From JBHGBM01 sp041946965 (GTDB lineage Bacteria; Acidobacteriota; Terriglobia; Bryobacterales; Bryobacteraceae), in assembly GCA_041946965.1 (NCBI GenBank), contig JBHGBM010000047.1, positions 1 to 60,374 on the forward strand: DNA of 60,374 nt. The letters are read 5' to 3'. The translations under genes were made by a program, and so were the position numbers. Position 1 is the stretch's first letter, and the number at the start of each line of letters is the position of its first letter. The notes under the pieces are model-generated. The model ran no database searches. It saw nothing but the letters and a program-made list of their open reading frames with translations, and was not told the DNA's origin. Of the stretch, positions 42,880-50,115 are shown in pieces.

Positions 42880-44286
42880 ATGATCCCTTCACGGCGCAGT
42901 TTCCTGGCCGGCATGCCGGCGCTAACCGGGCTGGCGCGGAAGAGCGGGGCGGAGCGCCCGAACTTCCTTTTCATCCTCACCGACGATCAGCGGTGGGATT
43001 CGCTCTCCGTGGCGGGGCATCCGGTTCTGAGGACGCCCGGCATGGACCGCATCGCGCGCGAGGGCGCGCGCTTCGAGAACGCCTTTTGCACCACCTCGCT
43101 GTGCTCCCCGAGCCGGGCCAGTTTTCTCACCGGATGCTATGCGCGGCGGCACGGCGTCAAGGACAACTCCACGCCCCTGCCCGCGAATACTCCCACCTTC
43201 GGCACGCTGCTGCGAGACGCGGGATACCACACCGCGCACATCGGCAAGTGGCACATGGACGGCATGCTGGAACGGCCCGGCTTCGATTTCAGCGTGACCT
43301 TTCAGGGGCAGGGCGCGTACACCAACCCCGAGCTGCGCTTCAACGGCGAGGCGCGCAAGGTCCCGGGCTACCTCACCGACCTGCTGACCGGCTACGCGGC
43401 GGAATGGCTGGAACGGCCGCGGCAGGCCCCGTTCTGCATGTATTTCGGACACAAGGCGTGCCATCTGCCGGTGGTGCCGGCGGAGCGCCACCGCGGCGCG
43501 TTTCCGGACGCCAGACTGCCCGTGCCGGTTTCGGCCGCGGATACACTGGCGGGCAAGCCGGAATGGGTCAAGCGCCGCCGGCAAGGCAAGACCGGCGTGG
43601 TGAACCACCCCAATTACGACTTGAATCACCGCAACTACCTGCGCACGCTGCTGGCGGGGGACGAAAGCGTGGCGCGGCTGCTGGAGACCCTCGAGCGGCT
43701 GCGGCTGCTCGATTCCACGGTGGTGGTCTTCGCCGGGGACAACGGTTTCTTCCACGGCGAGCACGGCCTGACGAACAAGCGCGCCATGTACGAGGAGGCG
43801 ATCCGGATCCCCTTCCTGCTGCGCTACCCGCCGCTGGCGCGCGCGGGTACGGTGGTCCGGGAGATGGCCTTGAATATCGACCTGGCGCCCACGTTTCTGG
43901 AACTGGCCGGAGTGAAGGCGCCCGCATCGGTGCAGGGCCGGTCGCTCGTACCGTTGCTGGCGGGACGGGAGCCGGCGCTCCGCCAATCCTTCCTGTACGA
44001 GTACTACCGCGAGGAGAGCTTCGCGGATACACCCTCCATCGAGGGAATCCGGACGCGGAGGTGGAAGTACATCACGTATCCGGGCACGCGGGAAATCGAC
44101 GAGCTCTACGACTTGCAGGCGGACCCGCACGAGCTGCGCAACCTCGCGGGCGAACGGGCGGCCGCGGCGCAGTTGGCGCGCATGCGGAAGGAGCTGGCCG
44201 GCCTGTTGCGGGCGTCAGGCCGTGCGCATGTGACGCCCGTTCCGCGCGCCGCCTACACCCACTCCCAGCCGCGCAGCCAGTCGTAG
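42880..44286 (+). CDS. Sulfatase (S1 family, Cys-type)
   Basis: A 468-aa protein with a Tat leader (MIPSRRSFLAGMPALTG); in-frame ATGs also occur at 42868 and 42871. Motifs are PNFLFILTDDQRWDSLSVAG, CSPSRASFLTGCYARRHG, AHIGKWHMDGMLERPG, YFGHKACHLPVVP, VVFAGDNGFFHGEHGLTNKR and ELYDLQADPHELRNLAG. A TACAAT box at 42864-42869 ends 10 nt before the chosen ATG and overlaps the earlier ones, favouring this start. The 3' end overlaps the aldo/keto reductase gene by 34 nt (convergent). Confidence 0.92.
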   Translation: MIPSRRSFLAGMPALTGLARKSGAERPNFLFILTDDQRWDSLSVAGHPVLRTPGMDRIAREGARFENAFCTTSLCSPSRASFLTGCYARRHGVKDNSTPLPANTPTFGTLLRDAGYHTAHIGKWHMDGMLERPGFDFSVTFQGQGAYTNPELRFNGEARKVPGYLTDLLTGYAAEWLERPRQAPFCMYFGHKACHLPVVPAERHRGAFPDARLPVPVSAADTLAGKPEWVKRRRQGKTGVVNHPNYDLNHRNYLRTLLAGDESVARLLETLERLRLLDSTVVVFAGDNGFFHGEHGLTNKRAMYEEAIRIPFLLRYPPLARAGTVVREMALNIDLAPTFLELAGVKAPASVQGRSLVPLLAGREPALRQSFLYEYYREESFADTPSIEGIRTRRWKYITYPGTREIDELYDLQADPHELRNLAGERAAAAQLARMRKELAGLLRASGRAHVTPVPRAAYTHSQPRSQS

Positions 44287-45257
44287 CCGGCCGGCAGCCG
44301 CCGCCACATGCCGGCGGTGAGCTGCTCGTACCCGGCCCTTTCCGCGGTTTCAAACTGGCGCCGCTCTTTAACGGCCGCCGCGGCGTTCTTGACTTGATCC
44401 ACGGTGATGAGACCGGGGATGGACGCGCTGAGCACGTCGCAGCACAGCACGTAGCGCAGCGCCATCCGGGCGCGCCGGTCATCGTCATCCCTGGTGGGCG
44501 AATCGGGTGTGCCGCGGGATGCGAACAGGCTTCCGCTGGCGAAGGGTTTGATGCCGATCAACCCGACGTCCTGCTTCCTGAGCGCGTCGAACATGCTGCC
44601 AACAGGCCGCTCCTTGCTGCCGGCGCTGTAGGGCGTGACCACCACCTCGATCTGCGGATACTTCGCTACCGCCGCCGCAATCCAGGGCCGGTGATGAGTC
44701 GAGATGCCCGTGAATCGCGCCTTGCCGCTCTTCTTGCCCCATTCAAGCGCAGCCATCACGTTCTCGATTTCGCGCTCCGAGTTTTGCGTGGCTTGCTCGC
44801 GCAGGGTGATGCGCCACAGATCCGCGTAGTCCAGGCCCGATTTCTTCAAGCCCTCGTCCAGCCCCTGCTTCAAGCGGTCGAGCGACCCGGCGATTTCGGG
44901 CGCGCGCCCCAGGGTCCAGTCGAAACCCATGTAGACCTCTTCGCGCCGGTCCCGGACCGCTTCGGCGTACACCATCACTTCATTGGCGCTGCACGCATCC
45001 ACGTAATTGATCCCGCGGTCGAGGCAGGCGTTCATCACCTCCCGCCGGTTCTTGCGGAATTCCTCGGAGCCGGGTTTGAAGGGAATGCGCTTCCAATGGC
45101 CCCCGATGCTGATCGCGGAGATCATCAACCCCGTCCGCCCCAGCCGCCGGTATTCCATGTCCGGGTTGTAGCTGCGCGTCTTGCGCACGTCCGGGGCGGC
45201 AATCGCCGCGCCCGCCGCAGTCATGATGAAATCGCGCCGTGAACTTCGGTCTTCCAT
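44253..45257 (-). CDS. Tat-exported aldo/keto reductase-like protein with altered active site
   Basis: A 334-aa protein with a Tat leader (MEDRSSRRDFIMTAAGAAIAA). The AKR barrel is recognisable from MEYRRLGRTGLMISAISIGG, INYVDACSANEVMVYAEAV and GKARFTGISTHHRPWI. The normal catalytic tetrad Asp/Tyr/Lys/His looks incomplete: Asp and Tyr are present, but the Lys strand reads EEVYMGFDW (usually ..T K) and the His strand DYADLWRITL (usually DLYLxH). If so, it is not a standard NADPH reductase. Export also argues for another cofactor or a binding role. It is followed by no cytoplasmic partner and sits 12 nt downstream of the ThuA gene, so the two form an operon. Confidence 0.8.
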   Translation of the reverse strand: MEDRSSRRDFIMTAAGAAIAAPDVRKTRSYNPDMEYRRLGRTGLMISAISIGGHWKRIPFKPGSEEFRKNRREVMNACLDRGINYVDACSANEVMVYAEAVRDRREEVYMGFDWTLGRAPEIAGSLDRLKQGLDEGLKKSGLDYADLWRITLREQATQNSEREIENVMAALEWGKKSGKARFTGISTHHRPWIAAAVAKYPQIEVVVTPYSAGSKERPVGSMFDALRKQDVGLIGIKPFASGSLFASRGTPDSPTRDDDDRRARMALRYVLCCDVLSASIPGLITVDQVKNAAAAVKERRQFETAERAGYEQLTAGMWRRLPAGYDWLRGWEWV

Positions 45258-45269
45258 GTTCTCCTCCGG

Positions 45270-46124
45270 CTAACTCTTCAGCACGTTGGCCCCGGGCGTA
45301 ACCGCGCCGAGGTTGGGCTTGATAACGAAATCGAACCGGCCCGTCGTCCAGGCCATCCCCGTTTGCGCCACCGCCTGGAAGAAAGGATTCGTCCACACAT
45401 CCTCCCGGTGGCCCAGCGAGGTGTAGAACACACGGCCTTTGCCGTGCATCCGCGCCCAGGTTTGGGGAAAATCCGGGCGGCGGTACGCGTCGCCCTGCAT
45501 GAACTTGGTTTCCTGCACCAGGATCACGTGCAGGTCCGGGGCGAAGTTCTTTCCGGTGTACCACTCGTCGGTGAAGGACAGGCCTTCGGCGGGCACGCCG
45601 GCGTTCTTGGACAAGAAGGGCGAGACCGCGTGCAGGGAGGCTTCCTGCTGCGCGCCGTGGGATACGAATTCGCCGCCCACCATGGCGATGTACGGATCCG
45701 GCTCGGCCTGGTTCTCGTTCCTTGGGCCGCTGGAGTGAAAGGTGTCGGTGGCGGAATGAAAGCCGATGAAACCGGCGCCCGAAGCCACGGCTTCGAGCAG
45801 GCGGCGCTTTCCGGCGGCGGACATCGGCGGCGAGCCGTCCTTGGCCGGCTTGGTGAGGTCGCCCGTGGTGTAGAAAGCGAACGCCGCGTATTGGCTGAGA
45901 TCGCCGTCGAAGATACGGCCGTCCTTGGAACACTCGATGTCGAAGCCGTCGCGGCGCCCGATCTCCATCATGACGTTTTCCGAGTGGCTGAGTCCGCTCC
46001 CGCTTCGTTTCACCACGGAGTGCTCGAAGCCGGCGCTGCGTGTGAAGTAAAGAATCCGGGGCTTTCCGGCGGCCAGCCCGAGCAAGGCGGCCGGGGCGAA
46101 GCCAAGCACTTGGCGGCGTAACAC
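45270..46124 (-). CDS. ThuA domain protein
   Basis: A 284-aa protein of the class I glutamine amidotransferase-like ThuA family. It starts at GTG 46124 with CAGGAGAG upstream. The leader MLRRQVLGFAPAALLGLAAG is followed by PRILYFTRSAGFEHSVVKR, FYTTGDLTKPAKDG, VASGAGFIGFHSATDTFH, PYIAMVGGEFVSHGAQQEA and GRVFYTSLGHREDVWTNP. ThuA proteins act on trehalose and other disaccharides in sugar catabolism, and 3-keto-sugar formation has been proposed for some. A link with the DUF1080 and AKR-like proteins in this window is plausible. The length is normal. Confidence 0.88.
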   Translation of the reverse strand: MLRRQVLGFAPAALLGLAAGKPRILYFTRSAGFEHSVVKRSGSGLSHSENVMMEIGRRDGFDIECSKDGRIFDGDLSQYAAFAFYTTGDLTKPAKDGSPPMSAAGKRRLLEAVASGAGFIGFHSATDTFHSSGPRNENQAEPDPYIAMVGGEFVSHGAQQEASLHAVSPFLSKNAGVPAEGLSFTDEWYTGKNFAPDLHVILVQETKFMQGDAYRRPDFPQTWARMHGKGRVFYTSLGHREDVWTNPFFQAVAQTGMAWTTGRFDFVIKPNLGAVTPGANVLKS

Positions 46125-46154
46125 GATATCGCTCTCCTGTAGCCCTGTATGTTA

Positions 46155-46871
46155 TTACAATCCGGCGTCCGGTGGAGGCCGCCGCGTCCGGGCGGGCTCG
46201 TAAATGTTGCCCGCCCTCTCGAATCGCCGGGCGGGAACGTCTTGCGCACCGGCCGATAGCGTGCTCGTCAGGTCGCGAAAACCGGCGCCGTCCAGCAGCG
46301 TCTGCTCGGGCTTGTCGCCGATGTCGGCACGCCGCCATGCTGCATAGTCCCGGCAGTCCCCGTGCACAAACGGAACCAGCCGCGCCTCTATCCCGCAAAT
46401 CGCCAAAGCCAGGCGCATCGGTTCAAAGGAGAAGCGGCACATGGTCAGCACCGCGCTGCGGAAGCGCCGCCGCGCCAGGGCCGGCAGGAGGACGTCGTTG
46501 AGGATATCGCGCGCCGAAGTCATGATATAGACGGCGCTGGCCGAGGCGAGGGCCTGCCGCCCGATGGCGCGCACCAAGCAATCCCGGCACTGCGGAAAGT
46601 CCCCTTCGAAACCGGCGTCGAACAACCGGCAACGGTGATTTGCCCGGCCGGAGGGACAGTCCGGGGCGAGCGGTTTCAGGCAGAACCCGATGCCGACCAG
46701 GCTCCCCTCTCCGCCTCGCCACGGCGCGGGCATCGCTGTCTCGCCGCGCATGTAGCGCGCGATGCCCCGCGCCGTCTCCAACGGGTGCGCCAGGATCACG
46801 CGCACCAGGAACGCCGACCCGTATTCCCGGTACAGGCTGCGGAGACAGAAGGCCAGCAGGCTCAGGTTCAC
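46155..46871 (-). CDS. Hypothetical Cys-rich protein
   Basis: A 238-aa protein starting at GTG 46871 (NLSLLAFCLRSLYREYGSAF), with no strong ribosome-binding site. It has about ten cysteines, arranged as GIGFCLKPLAPDCPSG, HRCRLFDAGFEGDFPQCRDC, LTMCRFSFEPMRLALAICG and HGDCRDY. Two spaced pairs could bind a metal or an iron-sulfur cluster. The LPALARRRFRSAVLTMCRF helix is followed by a short strand and a polar tail. I do not recognise a family. It lies upstream of the ThuA/AKR operon by 31 nt. Confidence 0.55.
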   Translation of the reverse strand: MNLSLLAFCLRSLYREYGSAFLVRVILAHPLETARGIARYMRGETAMPAPWRGGEGSLVGIGFCLKPLAPDCPSGRANHRCRLFDAGFEGDFPQCRDCLVRAIGRQALASASAVYIMTSARDILNDVLLPALARRRFRSAVLTMCRFSFEPMRLALAICGIEARLVPFVHGDCRDYAAWRRADIGDKPEQTLLDGAGFRDLTSTLSAGAQDVPARRFERAGNIYEPARTRRPPPDAGL

Positions 46872-47019
46872 GTGGACGATTCCACCGGGGACAGTCTAGT
46901 TTCTCCACTCCACGGGCCGGCTGCCCACGCACGCATTTTCGACATGAGGGTGGGACCTCGGAATGTCACTCCTTCAGCGGGATCCCAACATGCGTCCGAT
47001 TATACTAATCCGCGAGCGA

Positions 47020-48558
47020 TCAACTCCCGGCGCCGGGCGACGCCCGCGCTTCCCGCACCGCCGGCATACGATCCACAAAGCCGGCCCTGGTCCGGCGCAA
47101 TTCTGCGATCGCGGCCGCGCGCATTTGAGTGAGCCGGCTCCGCGATGCGGGCCGCATGGCGAGATTGGTCAGTTCCTCCGGGTCTTCCTGAAGATCGTAC
47201 AGCTCTTCGTAGTCGTGGATCAGCGGGCGCACGTACTTGTAGCGCCTGTCCCGCAACATCACGTACCAGGGGACATCGCCATGGAAGGCCTCCTGGCCTT
47301 GGGGAATGACGTCGGTGTCCGAGCCGAACTTCTGGCCCGTGGCAACCAGCATCGCCGGGTGGGGCCAATCCGCCTCGGGATTGTTCAGCAAAGGAAAAAG
47401 ATCGCGGCCGTGCATCTCCCATGGCAGGTCCAGGCCCGCGAACCGGAACATGGTCGGGACCAGGTCCACTCCGGCCACCGGCGCGGCGCACACGCGTCCC
47501 TGCGGGATCCGGCCGGGCATCGAAAAAATCAGGGGAGAGCGGACATTGGCGTCGTAGGCCGCAATCTTGGTGCCCCGGAAGCCGTGTTGTCCGAATGCCA
47601 GACCCTGGTCGGAGGTGAAGATGACGACGGTGTTTTCGCGCTGTCCCGTTTCCTCCAGCACGTCCATCAGGCGCTTCACCCCTTCATCGAGAGCGAACAC
47701 GCCCTGGTGATACTGGCGCACCCAGGCGTTCAGCGAACGCCCGCCCGCCACCGGCTTGCCGTCGCGATCCTTCTGCCAGTGATTTACTTTCTGGGCCCAA
47801 TCCGGCTTGCCGGGCCGCGGAGGGAAAATGTCGGCGGGAGTATCGAAGTCGACTCCAGGGTACTCGTTGAGGTGGCGCTCGGCCGGCGTGTACGGCCCGT
47901 GCACGGCCCCATAGCAGAGCCACAGGTACCACGGCTTGCCAACGTCCCGGCCGTTGCCGCGAATCAGGTCGACGGCCCAGTCCGTGTACTGGTCCGTCGA
48001 GTAGCGCTTGAGGACTTCGGTCTTGCCGCCGTGGTAAGTGATGGGCTGGTTGTAGTAATAGTTCGCACTGGTCTCGGTATACTTGGGCCGGTTCCAAACG
48101 AGCTGAAAATCCCAATCCCGGCCGTAGCCCGTGTCAACTCCCGTGTGCCATTTGCCGATCTGAGCCGTGAAGTATCCGTTCGCACGGAAGGTCTTCGGCC
48201 AGAAGGGACACTTCTGCGGGTCGTAGGTGCTGCCGGGATAGGGGCCTTCCATCCGCATGGATTCGACGCCGAACTGGTGATGGCCGGTGAGCAGTGTCGC
48301 GCGCGACGGCATGCACCAGGCGCCGTTGTAAGCCGCGACGAAGCGCACGCCTTGCCGCGCCAGCCGGTCTATGGCCGGCGTGCGGACCCAGGGATACGCC
48401 TCCGGATAGGCACTGATAGTGCGGTAGGAATGGTCGTCCGTGTAGATCAACAGGATGTTGGGGCGCTTCAACGCAGGCGCGCCCTGGGATCGGCCGCAAC
48501 CCGCCGCGACGCCAAGCAGGCTGAGCATTTCTCTTCGCGTTCTGATCGGGACCGGCAC
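47020..48558 (-). CDS. Sulfatase (S1 family, Cys-type), probable Tat lipoprotein
   Basis: A 512-aa protein. The start is taken as GTG 48558 (PVPIRTRREMLSLLGVAAGC), with AAGGAAGG upstream; another GTG lies at 48564. The RR motif and the lipobox VAAGC suggest a Tat lipoprotein. Sulfatase motifs are PNILLIYTDDHSYRTISAYP, CMPSRATLLTGHHQFG, IGKWHTGVDTGYG, VIFTSDQGLAFGQHGFRG and ELYDLQEDPEELTNLA. It is the fifth sulfatase here and, like the others, needs formylglycine maturation by an enzyme not seen in this window. Confidence 0.92.
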   Translation of the reverse strand: MPVPIRTRREMLSLLGVAAGCGRSQGAPALKRPNILLIYTDDHSYRTISAYPEAYPWVRTPAIDRLARQGVRFVAAYNGAWCMPSRATLLTGHHQFGVESMRMEGPYPGSTYDPQKCPFWPKTFRANGYFTAQIGKWHTGVDTGYGRDWDFQLVWNRPKYTETSANYYYNQPITYHGGKTEVLKRYSTDQYTDWAVDLIRGNGRDVGKPWYLWLCYGAVHGPYTPAERHLNEYPGVDFDTPADIFPPRPGKPDWAQKVNHWQKDRDGKPVAGGRSLNAWVRQYHQGVFALDEGVKRLMDVLEETGQRENTVVIFTSDQGLAFGQHGFRGTKIAAYDANVRSPLIFSMPGRIPQGRVCAAPVAGVDLVPTMFRFAGLDLPWEMHGRDLFPLLNNPEADWPHPAMLVATGQKFGSDTDVIPQGQEAFHGDVPWYVMLRDRRYKYVRPLIHDYEELYDLQEDPEELTNLAMRPASRSRLTQMRAAAIAELRRTRAGFVDRMPAVREARASPGAGS

Positions 48559-48678
48559 CGCCACCTTCCTTTCCGGGCCGCCGGCCCTCCGGCCGCGCGG
48601 CCTTGCGCTATTGTAGCCCAGGCGAACGGCGGCAAAGGCTGTAACCCCGCGTCGCGCAAGGCGTCTCAAAGGACAGGG

Positions 48679-50037
48679 ATGGATCCGTTGCGGCTCGGAA
48701 TTTCCGGTTGGGTTCTTGCGGCCGGCCTGCTTTGCGCCCAATACCCCGGCCGGTATCCGCCCGGTCAATACCCGGGCCAGATCCCCTTCCCGCGCCTGCC
48801 CGTGCCCGGGCGCGGACAGAAGAACCCCGGCGGCGGAAAACCGTCCGCGAAAGAAGTCCTCCAGCAGTTCACGGGCAAGATCGGGAAGATCGAAAAGGAC
48901 TCCCTCACCATCGAGGCGCCCGACACCCGCACGATCACCTTCAAGTGCTCCAAAACCACGAAGTACCTTCAGGACGGCAAGGAGATCCAGCGCGCGGTTC
49001 TGCAAGCCGGCGACGAAGTGGACATCGAAGCGCGTTCGGACGATCAGGGCTACTTCTATGCCGTGAACGTGAAGCGGGTGAAAGCGTTCCAGCCGCCGGC
49101 CAAGCCCGAAGCGGCGGAGGCTGAACAGGCCCCGGCGCAACAGGCGTCCACGGTCGAGGCTCCCCCGCCCAGAGATCCGGACATCCCGATACTGCGCCGC
49201 GGCAAGCCCGAACCGCGCCCGCGCTCTTCCGATGAGGAGTCCGAAGCGGAACCGTTGTCCGCCAACTCCCCGGCCTCCGCGGCGGGCCCGCCCGATGCCT
49301 TTCTCGGAAAGGCCCGCGCGGTGACCCTGGAGTTCTCCGAGGTGCTTCCCAATTACATCTGTAACCAGTTCACGACCCGCTACGAAGGCGAGGGCCGTCC
49401 CGTAAACTGGCGGCCGCTCGACGTGGTAAGCGCCGCCGTGGCCTACGAAGACGGCAAGGAGAGCTACCACGACATCAGGATCAACAACAAGCCGGTGAAC
49501 AAGCCCATGGAGCAGATCTCCGGCTCCTGGTCGCGCGGTGAATTCGGCACGACGCTGCGGGATCTTTTCTCGCCTGCTACCGCGGCCGATTTCCGCTTCC
49601 GCCGCGAGTCCACCGCCGCCGGCCGCGCCGCCTCGGTCTACGATTTCCAGGTGGAACAGCTCAATTCACACTGGCAGACCATCCTGGGCGGCCAGTCCGT
49701 GTTGCCCGCTTACAAGGGTTCCGTGTGGATCGACAAGAAAACCTTCCGCATCCTCCGCATCGAGATGCAGGCGCGCGATGTCCCCCAGGAGTTTCCACTG
49801 GATACCATCGAATGGGTGGTGGATTACTCGTTCGTGCGCATCGCCGGCGCGGAATATCTGCTTCCGGTGCACGCCGAGAATCTCTCCTGCTGGCGCGGCG
49901 ACCTGCGCTGCGTCCGCAACGCGCTGGATTTCCGCAATTACCGCAAGTTCACCAGCGAATCGCAGATCACCACCACGGACTCCACCATCACCTTCGACGG
50001 CGAGGAGTCACCCAAGCCGGCCGCGAAGAAAAAGTAG
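48679..50037 (+). CDS. Secreted protein with DUF5666-like N-terminus, acidobacterial type
   Basis: A 452-aa protein with a leader (MDPLRLGISGWVLAAGLLCAQ) and AAAGGACAGGG upstream of the ATG. A short Pro-rich segment precedes a small beta domain (~58-120, TGKIGKIEKDSLTIEAPDTR, LQAGDEVDIEARSDDQGYFY) like DUF5666 OB-type folds. A low-complexity acidic/Pro linker (~125-205) leads to a conserved C-terminal beta-rich part (LEFSEVLPNYICNQFTTRYE, GSVWIDKKTFRILRIEMQ, NALDFRNYRKFTSES). I know it only as an acidobacterial-type secreted protein of unknown role. It is followed by the protease gene on the same strand. Confidence 0.65.
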   Translation: MDPLRLGISGWVLAAGLLCAQYPGRYPPGQYPGQIPFPRLPVPGRGQKNPGGGKPSAKEVLQQFTGKIGKIEKDSLTIEAPDTRTITFKCSKTTKYLQDGKEIQRAVLQAGDEVDIEARSDDQGYFYAVNVKRVKAFQPPAKPEAAEAEQAPAQQASTVEAPPPRDPDIPILRRGKPEPRPRSSDEESEAEPLSANSPASAAGPPDAFLGKARAVTLEFSEVLPNYICNQFTTRYEGEGRPVNWRPLDVVSAAVAYEDGKESYHDIRINNKPVNKPMEQISGSWSRGEFGTTLRDLFSPATAADFRFRRESTAAGRAASVYDFQVEQLNSHWQTILGGQSVLPAYKGSVWIDKKTFRILRIEMQARDVPQEFPLDTIEWVVDYSFVRIAGAEYLLPVHAENLSCWRGDLRCVRNALDFRNYRKFTSESQITTTDSTITFDGEESPKPAAKKK

Positions 50038-50039
50038 GC

Positions 50040-50064
50040 GTTAAATCATCGTTAAGAACGTTAA
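50040..50064. repeat. Triple GTTAA repeat between two secreted-protein genes
   Basis: GTTAA occurs at 50040-50044, 50051-50055 and 50060-50064, spaced ~10 nt apart, about one helical turn. They lie just after the DUF5666-like gene and ~50 nt before the protease start. This could be a regulator site or chance in an AT-richer gap. Confidence 0.3.
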
Positions 50065-50115
50065 AGATCGAGCCCCGCACGAAACGAGACCGCGTTTGGC
50101 GGAGTTTTTTCAGGT

